6,088 bases of DNA from XYB2-FULL-45-11 sp964360375. GTDB taxonomy: Bacteria > Patescibacteriota > Patescibacteriia > UBA9934 > GWF2-40-263. The stretch covers positions 1-6,088 of the forward strand of contig CAYHWG010000056.1 of the NCBI GenBank assembly GCA_964360375.1, read 5' to 3'. A model generated the notes under the pieces. That model ran no database searches. It saw nothing but the letters and a program-made list of their open reading frames with translations, and was not told the DNA's origin. The position numbers and the translations under genes were made by a program. Shown here piece by piece: positions 1 to 5,015 of the stretch; position 1 is the stretch's first letter; every line of letters begins with the position of its first letter.

Positions 1-1322
1 ACCAGTCTCTGAGCAATCACCATGTTGGTCGTTGAGGAAACAAGAAAATCATCCACGTCCATATCAAGCAAACGCGGAAACGCCGTCGCAGCATCGTTTG
101 TGTGCAATGTCGAGAGAAGTAAATGACCGGTCATCGCGGCGTTAATGGAGATGCTCGCCGTCTCCTTATCTCGAATTTCTCCAACCATGATGATGTCTGG
201 ATCTTGTCTCACGATCGATCTGAGGCCTGAGGCAAATGTGAGACCTGTTTTTTCGTTCACTTGAATCTGACTCACACCTTCTACTTCATATTCAACCGGA
301 TCCTCGATCGTGGTGATATTCACTTCGCGTTGATTCAAAATTTTTAAAATCGAATACAACGTGGTTGATTTACCGGAACCTGTTGGTCCGGTAATCAGCA
401 ACATCCCCCATGGTTTATGTATGGCTTCTGAAACCTTTCTAAAATCTTCGGCGCATAAACCGAGATCGTTAAGGGAATACGATTGCAAATGTTCGGTAAG
501 AAGTCGCATCACGGCTTTTTCTGCTTGCGTCGTTGGAACAATGGAAAGACGGATATCGAGCTGTTCTGACCACGGAGTTTTGTAACGAATGCGTCCATCT
601 TGGGCGATACGATGTTCATCGGTTGCAAGTCGAGCAAGCACTTTAAGACGGGTCATGATATGTTCGTGCACGGCAACAGGAAGCTCCGCGATATCATGTA
701 ATACACCGTCTTGACGATACCGAATCATGGTGCATTTTTCTTCCGGTTCAATGTGAATGTCCGACGCTCCGGATTGATAGGCATGATCAAAAATCCCGTT
801 CACGAGCTCGATAACGGATGTATCGACTGTATTAGTATTTTGTTTTTTGTTTAAGATCTCTTCAAAAATGGTTTTTGGATCTTTCTGAAAAAGGTAAAGA
901 TGATTTTTGATGGAACTCGATGTGGTAAAAGAAAATCGAACAGTCCTGCGTAAATATTTTTCAAGGAGCGATTGTTCAGCCACATCACGTGGATCAGATG
1001 TTGCAATCATGACTTCCTGTTCCGAAGCAGAAATCGGAATCAGTTCGTGTGTGCGTGCAAACGACTCTGGTAACAAATGCAAAACATCTTGTTCAATCTG
1101 TTTTTGATCCAGATTCACAAACGGAACGTTGTACCACATCGCAAGAAGTTGTCCGAGCTGAAGATCTGTGAGGACTCCTTGAGACACGAGCACCTCTCCA
1201 ACTCCGATTTGAGACGCTTCTTTTTTTTCGGATGCGCAAATAAATTGCGCTTCACTCACAGTTCCTTCAACGACAAGCGCTTCATGAAATTGTTCGTGAG
1301 TAAGGATCATAATTGTCTTCAT
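1..1322 (-). CDS. pilB: PilB/GspE-family type IV pilus (type II secretion) assembly ATPase, C-terminus cut by window edge
   Basis: Cytoplasmic hexameric ATPase that powers pilin or pseudopilin polymerisation in type IV pilus and type II secretion machines. About 440 residues are visible. The N-terminal third (about residues 40-150) looks like an MshEN/T2SSE_N domain. The SDIHIEP motif of the N2 domain is at about 187-193. The Walker A motif GPTGSGKST starts at residue 312, the Asp box TIEDPVEY is at 338-345, Walker B ends in VGEIRD at 380-385, and the His box HTNDA starts at 407. The visible part ends at AQRL, so the C-terminal region, where many members carry a four-cysteine zinc site, lies outside the window. 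Start: ATG at 1322, with a possible GAGAGG Shine-Dalgarno at 1336-1341 (spacing 13, long). A second in-frame ATG at 1310 is possible. The start lies 8 bases from a giant palindrome. The family is clear; PilB (pilus) against GspE (secretion) rests only on the likely lineage. Confidence 0.93.
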   Translation of the reverse strand, partial: MKTIMILTHEQFHEALVVEGTVSEAQFICASEKKEASQIGVGEVLVSQGVLTDLQLGQLLAMWYNVPFVNLDQKQIEQDVLHLLPESFARTHELIPISASEQEVMIATSDPRDVAEQSLLEKYLRRTVRFSFTTSSSIKNHLYLFQKDPKTIFEEILNKKQNTNTVDTSVIELVNGIFDHAYQSGASDIHIEPEEKCTMIRYRQDGVLHDIAELPVAVHEHIMTRLKVLARLATDEHRIAQDGRIRYKTPWSEQLDIRLSIVPTTQAEKAVMRLLTEHLQSYSLNDLGLCAEDFRKVSEAIHKPWGMLLITGPTGSGKSTTLYSILKILNQREVNITTIEDPVEYEVEGVSQIQVNEKTGLTFASGLRSIVRQDPDIIMVGEIRDKETASISINAAMTGHLLLSTLHTNDAATAFPRLLDMDVDDFLVSSTTNMVIAQRL

Positions 1323-1363
1323 TGTATCACAGAGACCTCTCTAAAAGTAGCAGATTTTCGTTG

Positions 1364-1383
1364 CCTGCCTGTCGGCAGACAGG
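1364..1383 (+). repeat. 20-bp hairpin mini-repeat, copy 1 (left arm of giant palindrome)
   Basis: Reads CCTGCCTGTCGGCAGACAGG. It contains a perfect 6-bp stem CCTGTC/GACAGG with a GGCA loop (1368-1383). It differs from copy 2 by a paired change in the stem, T1372 with A1379 against C1446 with G1453, so base pairing is kept. It sits between CGTTG and AACGGGC in the left arm of the larger palindrome. Confidence 0.8.
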
Positions 1384-1437
1384 AACGGGCTGTCGAACAC
1401 ATGAGACGTAGGTCATCTACGTTGAATGTGTTCGACG

Positions 1438-1457
1438 CCTGCCTGCCGGTAGGCAGG
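1438..1457 (+). repeat. 20-bp hairpin mini-repeat, copy 2 (right arm of giant palindrome)
   Basis: Reads CCTGCCTGCCGGTAGGCAGG, with stem CCTGCC/GGCAGG and loop GGTA (1442-1457). Relative to copy 3 the only change falls in the loop. It interrupts the right arm just outside the TTCGAC block, which is not the point where copy 1 interrupts the left arm. Confidence 0.8.
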
Positions 1458-1506
1458 GGCGCCCGTGAAACGAAAAGATGCGCTTTTAGAGAGGTCTCTG
1501 CAAACT

Positions 1507-2415
1507 TTATCCGCCGACGGATGTGACTGTCACAGATCCAGAACAGGTTCCGCCTACTCCTGTTTCTGGCACAGATAAATTCCAAAAAATATCTTTTGTG
1601 ACCGGACCCGCTGTTCTGAGTGGCAAATCAAACGTTGAAATATGCGTTGAAGACGCACTGAGCGCTGTACCGCCAAATGTATCTGTAAAAACATAAGAAA
1701 CATAGGAGACTGGCATGACACCACTTGTGCACGTGAGATCGGTTCCGCTCAAATAAATGTCTGCAACCGTATTTCCGGTTTGTGTCACGGCGAGTGATGC
1801 ATTGGTACTTGAGCTTGTATTTGTTCCTAACTCGAGTGTTCCCCACGTGTATGTAGACGGAATGCTTATCGCAACAATATCACCGATCTCCGTTAAAAGT
1901 GGAGATGCAGTATTATCCCCTGTTGCGGTTGCCACATCTGTTGCTTTTACAATGGCAGTCCATGTTGTTGTTGCATATGCACCCGAACCTGTTGTGGCGT
2001 CCGCATAGTATTGCAACGGAATTTGACACTCATAATGGACGTTCGTACTTGATGCGTTCGCCTCCGTAATCGTACAACCGGAACGATAACAATAATTATT
2101 GTTTTCCTCATTTGCGGCATCACACCCCGCATACGTGATGGTGGTTCGGAAAAAAGAAACGCCCACGGTTGAAATATCTAAACCTCCATCCGCATCCGAA
2201 GCTGTTCCAAACACGTAAACGGTTTTTGTTGTTGCAGGAGAGGGAACAATCGTGCTCTCAGAAGACGTTGCGGAATTGCTGATCGAACTTACAATGGCGG
2301 TAGAAATGGTTGGAGCGCTATTTCCTTTTGCGGATTGTGAAGAAAGGAAAAAAAAGCCGAGAAGAAAAATCGGAAAAAAGATGACAGCTACGAAAAAGTA
2401 AAATTTATGCGACAT
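1507..2415 (-). CDS. Exported two-domain surface protein, paralogue E (unrecognised family, six conserved cysteines)
   Basis: 302 aa; I do not recognise a named family. Residues 6-24 form a strongly hydrophobic export segment, with a possible signal peptidase site after SSQSA (residue 29). The first extracellular domain (about 33-165) has VYVFGTASDADGG, cysteines 98, 109, 114 and 130, YYADATT and WTAIVKATD. The second (about 185-302) has WGTLELG, LTCTSG (Cys229), FWNLSVP (276-282) and GGTCSGSVTVTS (Cys291). All of these blocks recur in the genes at 2643-3575 and 3929-4918. No prepilin peptidase motif, sortase motif or C-terminal membrane helix is visible, so the protein is either released or held by its N-terminus. 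There is no clear Shine-Dalgarno upstream of ATG 2415. The predicted leader is long and contains a palindromic repeat. The stop lies 7 bases from the next palindrome and upstream of the pilus ATPase gene. Confidence 0.85.
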   Translation of the reverse strand: MSHKFYFFVAVIFFPIFLLGFFFLSSQSAKGNSAPTISTAIVSSISNSATSSESTIVPSPATTKTVYVFGTASDADGGLDISTVGVSFFRTTITYAGCDAANEENNNYCYRSGCTITEANASSTNVHYECQIPLQYYADATTGSGAYATTTWTAIVKATDVATATGDNTASPLLTEIGDIVAISIPSTYTWGTLELGTNTSSSTNASLAVTQTGNTVADIYLSGTDLTCTSGVMPVSYVSYVFTDTFGGTALSASSTHISTFDLPLRTAGPVTKDIFWNLSVPETGVGGTCSGSVTVTSVGG

Positions 2416-2443
2416 ACTGAACTGATTGTGATTTATTTATCAA

Positions 2444-2461
2444 TTCACTTATTTTAGTGAA
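2444..2461. other. Small AT-rich inverted repeat upstream of paralogue E
   Basis: TTCACT (2444-2449) and AGTGAA (2456-2461) are perfect 6-bp inverted repeats around a 6-base loop, between the 107-bp repeat and the start of paralogue E. It could be a weak leader hairpin or an operator. It is short enough to be chance. Confidence 0.25.
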
Positions 2462-2479
2462 GAAATAAAATCCTGTTTC

Positions 2480-2586
2480 TGTGTCATCCTGAACGGAGTG
2501 AAGCCTGCCTGCCGGCAGGCAGGGATCTCTTCGTTTCAGAAACTGAGTATAAACAGCAGATTCTTCGCTTCGCTCAGAATGACACA
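2480..2586. repeat. 107-bp SERSEES-type palindromic intergenic repeat with nested 20-bp hairpin
   Basis: The outer arms 2480-2503 and 2563-2586 are inverted repeats matching at 20 of 24 positions (TGTGTCATYCTGARCGRAG core). Translated on the minus strand, the element gives CHSERSEES and RDPCLPAGR, a signature I recall from many Patescibacteria and Bacteroidetes intergenic regions. The left arm is interrupted after GAAG by a 20-bp palindrome. Taking those 20 bases out restores GAAGGATCT, which matches GAAGAATCT in the opposite arm. It lies in the likely leader of paralogue E and has no coding capacity of its own. Confidence 0.85.
2504..2523. repeat. 20-bp hairpin mini-repeat, copy 3 (perfect palindrome)
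   Basis: Reads CCTGCCTGCCGGCAGGCAGG, a perfect 20-bp palindrome that can also fold as CCTGCC/GGCAGG with a GGCA loop. It is inserted in the left arm of the 107-bp repeat, and the matching right arm lacks it. This gives the exact size of the insertion. Confidence 0.85.
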
Positions 2587-2619
2587 AAGGAAAACTCGTT
2601 ATGGGCTCACTTGTTTAGT

Positions 2620-2628
2620 AGTATAGCA
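2620..2628 (-). promoter_or_regulatory. Candidate extended -10 promoter for paralogue E
   Basis: The minus strand reads TGCTATACT, i.e. TG-n-TATACT, in a T-rich stretch just after the stop of paralogue D. No good -35 box is visible at the usual distance, as is common for extended -10 promoters. Transcription would start near 2613 and give a leader of about 200 bases that includes the whole 107-bp repeat. The motif resembles those upstream of paralogues B and D. Confidence 0.35.
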
Positions 2629-2642
2629 AAAAACTTTTTTCA

Positions 2643-3575
2643 TTAAAAATTTGAAGTCGCCGTCACTGTCACCGAACCGTTGCATGTTCCACTCACCGTG
2701 AGAGGAATGGTGATATTCCAATACAAATTTTTTGTCTGTTCGACTGTTTCGCTTATACGCAAAGGCAAATTAAATGCGCTGAACATTTTTAACTTAGACG
2801 TAAGAGGGATCCCTCCGGCACTATCTGTTAAGAGATAAGAAAGATTTGATCGTGGAATCGTTCCACTCGTACAAGTCATGTTTGTCCCGGCCACTTGAAG
2901 ATCCGTAATTGAATTTCCTGTTTGTTTAATCAAAAATGCAACGTTTGTATCTGTATTTGTGGACTCACCGGCCGAAAGTGATCCAAAATCGATGCTTGAT
3001 CCCATATCGGCTGCAAGAATTTCCACAACGTCTATTGTGCTCGTTGCTGTTGCAAATAATCCGTCCGTATCCGAGACACGCACCAGCGCCGTCCAATCGT
3101 CCGACGATGAAGTGGTTGCGTCTGCAAAATAAGCGAGCTCAATCAGGCAGGAGAAGGAGATTTTATCCGTGTTTGTGATAGGTGTGATCGTGCACACAGT
3201 GTTTCGATAACAGCTATTTTTATCATCATCTGCTCCGCTTAATGCACACACACCGGATGCTGTTCTTGAAAAAGACGCACTCACAGATTTCATATCGTTC
3301 GCCCCATTTGGATCTGTGGCGACCCCATTGATAAAAAGTGTTTTTGTGCCACCAGGAGTGGGAATCACCTCATAAGCGTCAGAAGATGAAGTGGCGCTCA
3401 CTGTATTAATATGCACTTCATCAATAGATGGAGAAACGTTTGTAATTGATACGGAAGTGTTCACACTCACGGCTTCTGATTGAGTTTGCACAAGCGCAAA
3501 CACAGCAAACAATCCAATACACAAAAGGATCAAACCAAAAAACAAATGTACAGATACCGAAAATTGTTTTTTCAT
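2643..3575 (-). CDS. Exported two-domain surface protein, paralogue D (unrecognised family, six conserved cysteines)
   Basis: 310 aa from the ATG at 3575. The frame is open to an ATG at 3647, but I chose 3575 because MKKQ followed by a hydrophobic segment (residues 11-29) is a proper export signal, and the longer form would run across the candidate promoter. A possible signal peptidase site follows TQSEA (residue 35). The first domain (about 40-170) has VSITNVSPS, LFINGVATDPNG, cysteines 110, 122, 128 and 143, YFADATT and WTALVRVSD. The second (about 190-310) has IDFGSLSAG, KQTGNSITDLQVAGTNMTC (Cys235), YWNITIP and SGTCNGSVTVTA (Cys298). The second domain recalls the beta-sandwich modules with GNxDxxVxGTDL and GTYTGxITFTA blocks seen in surface proteins of archaea and candidate phyla (from memory). 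The nearest Shine-Dalgarno-like GGAG lies about 20 bases upstream, too far to be convincing. Confidence 0.85.
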   Translation of the reverse strand: MKKQFSVSVHLFFGLILLCIGLFAVFALVQTQSEAVSVNTSVSITNVSPSIDEVHINTVSATSSSDAYEVIPTPGGTKTLFINGVATDPNGANDMKSVSASFSRTASGVCALSGADDDKNSCYRNTVCTITPITNTDKISFSCLIELAYFADATTSSSDDWTALVRVSDTDGLFATATSTIDVVEILAADMGSSIDFGSLSAGESTNTDTNVAFLIKQTGNSITDLQVAGTNMTCTSGTIPRSNLSYLLTDSAGGIPLTSKLKMFSAFNLPLRISETVEQTKNLYWNITIPLTVSGTCNGSVTVTATSNF

Positions 3576-3599
3576 GAAAAAACAAAATAATTCATCTCC

Positions 3600-3608
3600 A
3601 TGATAGCA
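3600..3608 (-). promoter_or_regulatory. Candidate extended -10 promoter for paralogue D
   Basis: The minus strand reads TGCTATCAT (TG-n-TATCAT, five of six bases matching TATAAT), 25 bases before ATG 3575 and just past the terminator of the upstream operon. A run of T from that terminator lies where the -35 box would be. The predicted leader is about 18 bases. The position between a terminator and a gene start supports it; the motif alone is weak. Confidence 0.4.
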
Positions 3609-3620
3609 CAAAATAAGCGC

Positions 3621-3660
3621 AAAAAAAACACACCCCGAGCGAAGCAAAGGGTGTGTTTTT
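3621..3660 (-). terminator. Rho-independent terminator after the 81-aa secreted protein gene
   Basis: 3624-3635 and 3649-3660 form a perfect 12-bp stem (AAAAACACACCC/GGGTGTGTTTTT) with a 13-base loop. On the minus strand the GC-rich part is followed by eight T (3621-3628). It lies directly behind the stop at 3665 and closes the B/small-protein operon. The T run on the plus strand is shorter, and no plus-strand gene ends here. Confidence 0.85.
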
Positions 3661-3664
3661 GTGA

Positions 3665-3910
3665 TTACTTCTTTGGAACAATCTTGACGCTTGTCTGAAC
3701 TTCCGTAGATGGAATAGTTACGCTTGTCATAACATCACTTGTTTTATCTTTAGCTTTTGGCTGTGATTGAACAGCTGGTGCCGGTGCTGGTACAGGTGAT
3801 TCAATAACCGGTTTCATTGATACACGAGGCTGCTCGGCCATCGAAATAGCCAACCATCCTGAGAGGAGAGCCACTACGACAGCAAGCATGGAAAGAGCTT
3901 TTGTATTCAT
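3665..3910 (-). CDS. Small secreted Pro/Ala-rich protein, 81 aa, unknown function
   Basis: The N-terminus is a textbook signal peptide: MNTK, hydrophobic residues 5-22, and a likely cleavage site after ISMA (residue 25). The mature part of about 56 residues is low-complexity, with a PVPAPAPA stretch at 39-46, a Lys-rich segment near 51-56, a Thr/Ser/Val-rich tail and a final KIVPKK. It has no cysteine, no sortase motif and no second membrane helix. The gene starts 18 bases after the stop of paralogue B and is followed by a strong terminator, so the two are probably co-transcribed. No Shine-Dalgarno precedes the ATG, so translation may be coupled to or reinitiate after B. It may be a linker or accessory of the surface proteins; this is inference from position only. 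Gene reality is supported by the signal peptide, the operon spacing and the terminator. Confidence 0.75.
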   Translation of the reverse strand: MNTKALSMLAVVVALLSGWLAISMAEQPRVSMKPVIESPVPAPAPAVQSQPKAKDKTSDVMTSVTIPSTEVQTSVKIVPKK

Positions 3911-3928
3911 ATTAATGATGAAATTAGG

Positions 3929-4918
3929 TTATGTTGCTGCGTACGAACTGACGGTTGCCGTTCCGGTACATGTACCTCCAACTTCATTTGCAGGTGTCTC
4001 AACGTTCCAATAAACCGTTGCCGTCGTTGTAACAAGAGTTCCTGCTGTTGTCAGAGTACGGAGAACTTTTGTCGTGACAGATGTTGCTGTTGTCGTTAAA
4101 GCAGTACCTGAGTTTGCGTTTGTAACTTGCCAGTATTGATTTCCTTTTGGAAAACCGGAACCTGTGTCACATGCCATAACCGTTGTGTTCGAATTGTAAG
4201 AAACCTGAATGGTTGTTGTTCCGTTTCCATTTTGAGTCAATGGATACGAAACGTTTGTTGCTGTTCCCGTTGGTTGTCCGAGTGTACGCGTTCCGTAACC
4301 AATAGTGGATTGAAGTGTAGCAAGAGCGTTTGTTGTAATAAATTCACCAAATGTTCCATTAGCACAATCTGAACAGCTTAATGATCCAGTTTTAGAGCCA
4401 CCATCAGTGACAGTTACGTCTGCAGTCCAGTATTGTGATGAATACGCACTCGTTGCATCCGTTGAATCAGCATTCCATTGAACGGTAAAAATACAATTAT
4501 AGTTTTTTGTGAGTCCTGATCCAGTTGAAAGGGAACAGGAAACACTGTTATAACAATCAAGATAAGAAGAGGTTGAAATACAAGTAGGTAATGATACACC
4601 ACTTCTACGAATTTGGGCAGTGACAGATGAGATATTTTGATACCCATTATTATCTGCCACAGCTCCACCAACATATAACGTTGTGGTGGTTCCTGTGTTT
4701 AACGTAATGGTTGCGGAAGAAGTTGTGGTTGGAGAAGAAGTTGAGGAAAGATAGACATTTGTAACCGTAGGAGATTCGTTCGTAATGGAAACGGTATTTA
4801 TTGTCGTATCAGCTTGTGACTTTACATTCACAAGTGCGATCACGACAAAAAGTCCGATGAGTAAAAGAGCTGCTCCTAAAATCCAATGCATGGCATTTGT
4901 ATTTTTTGATTCTTGCAT
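3929..4918 (-). CDS. Exported two-domain surface protein, paralogue B (unrecognised family, eight cysteines)
   Basis: 329 aa. The hydrophobic segment at 12-31 follows a polar MQESKNTNA start, and a possible signal peptidase site follows KSQA (residue 36). The first domain (about 40-175) has VSITNESPTVTNVYL, LYVGGAVADNNG, cysteines 113, 122, 128 and 142, WNADST and WTADVTVTD. The second (about 200-329) has IGYGTRTLG, PLTQNGNGTTTIQVS, Cys250, YWNVETP (303-309) and GGTCTGTATVSS (Cys317). It differs from its two paralogues by an extra CSDC pair (182 and 185) in the linker and by high Thr/Ser content, which could suit surface exposure. Alternative start: ATG at residue 10 (MHWILG), which keeps the export segment. 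No Shine-Dalgarno is seen before ATG 4918. It is the first gene of a probable two-gene operon with the small secreted protein. Confidence 0.87.
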   Translation of the reverse strand: MQESKNTNAMHWILGAALLLIGLFVVIALVNVKSQADTTINTVSITNESPTVTNVYLSSTSSPTTTSSATITLNTGTTTTLYVGGAVADNNGYQNISSVTAQIRRSGVSLPTCISTSSYLDCYNSVSCSLSTGSGLTKNYNCIFTVQWNADSTDATSAYSSQYWTADVTVTDGGSKTGSLSCSDCANGTFGEFITTNALATLQSTIGYGTRTLGQPTGTATNVSYPLTQNGNGTTTIQVSYNSNTTVMACDTGSGFPKGNQYWQVTNANSGTALTTTATSVTTKVLRTLTTAGTLVTTTATVYWNVETPANEVGGTCTGTATVSSYAAT

Positions 4919-4961
4919 AAAAAATAATTAAATTAAATGATGATTAAAAATGATCATTCCT

Positions 4962-4989
4962 ATTTTAACATGATTCTCACGTCTTACAA
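4962..4989 (-). promoter_or_regulatory. Candidate promoter for paralogue B operon
   Basis: On the minus strand, a -35-like TTGTAA (4984-4989) is followed after 16 bases by TAAAAT (4962-4967). TG at the extended -10 position makes TGTTAAAAT (4962-4970). Transcription would start near 4955 and leave an AT-rich leader of about 37 bases. It is the best-formed promoter in the window. Confidence 0.5.
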
Positions 4990-4997
4990 AGACGTGA
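4977..4997. promoter_or_regulatory. 9-bp inverted repeat overlapping the -35 region of paralogue B
   Basis: TCACGTCTT (4977-4985) and AAGACGTGA (4989-4997) are perfect inverted repeats around ACA. The hairpin lies 18 bases past the stop of the upstream gene but has no T run on the minus strand, so it is a poor intrinsic terminator. It covers the -35 box of the candidate promoter, where a dimeric regulator could bind. Either role is inference. Confidence 0.5.
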
Positions 4998-5015
4998 AGT
5001 TATCCACACGTATAC

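Larger units (their letters stand above)
1330..1500. repeat. 171-bp giant palindromic element with perfect 18-bp terminal inverted repeats and two nested 20-bp insertions
   Basis: The ends 1330-1347 and 1483-1500 are perfect inverted repeats of 18 bases. Inside, 1392-1402 (GTCGAACACAT) pairs with 1426-1436, and ACGTAG at 1406-1411 pairs with CTACGT at 1417-1422 around the centre. The arms also share TTTTCGTT and CGGGC blocks. Each arm carries one copy of a 20-bp CCTGCC/GGCAGG hairpin (1364-1383 and 1438-1457). The element fills the gap between paralogue E and the pilus ATPase gene and contains no transposase. It resembles a MITE or REP-like non-autonomous element. Short open frames that cross it in both directions are artefacts of its symmetry. 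Confidence 0.85.

Noticed and set aside
361..1107. Plus-strand open frames opposite the pilus ATPase gene
   Set aside because: They are antisense shadows of a gene with clear Walker A, Walker B, Asp and His box motifs on the minus strand.
1077..1585. Open frames on both strands (149 aa plus strand, 88 aa minus strand) across the giant palindrome
   Set aside because: They run through the inverted repeat and parts of neighbouring genes. Peptides such as CLPVGR and LPTGRQ come from the mini-hairpins, and the symmetry of the palindrome opens frames on both strands.
1364..2523. CRISPR array from the three 20-bp repeats
   Set aside because: Spacing is irregular (54 and about 1050 bases between copies), and each copy lies inside a larger palindrome with no cas genes nearby.
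2405..2587. 60-aa minus-strand frame beginning MCHSERSEES
   Set aside because: It is a translation of the intergenic palindromic repeat. Such frames recur wherever the repeat occurs and have no protein features.
3576..3647. Upstream start that lengthens paralogue D by 24 residues
   Set aside because: The added segment crosses the candidate promoter and has no ribosome site. The MKK start before a hydrophobic segment fits an export signal and the other paralogues better.
1507..4918. The three paralogues as type IV prepilins
   Set aside because: No prepilin peptidase cleavage motif precedes the hydrophobic segment in any of them. A signal-peptidase-like Ala site after the segment fits better.
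5000..5008. Replication origin at the DnaA-box sequence
   Set aside because: Only one box was noticed, with no box cluster and no dnaA, dnaN or similar gene. A chance match is plausible.
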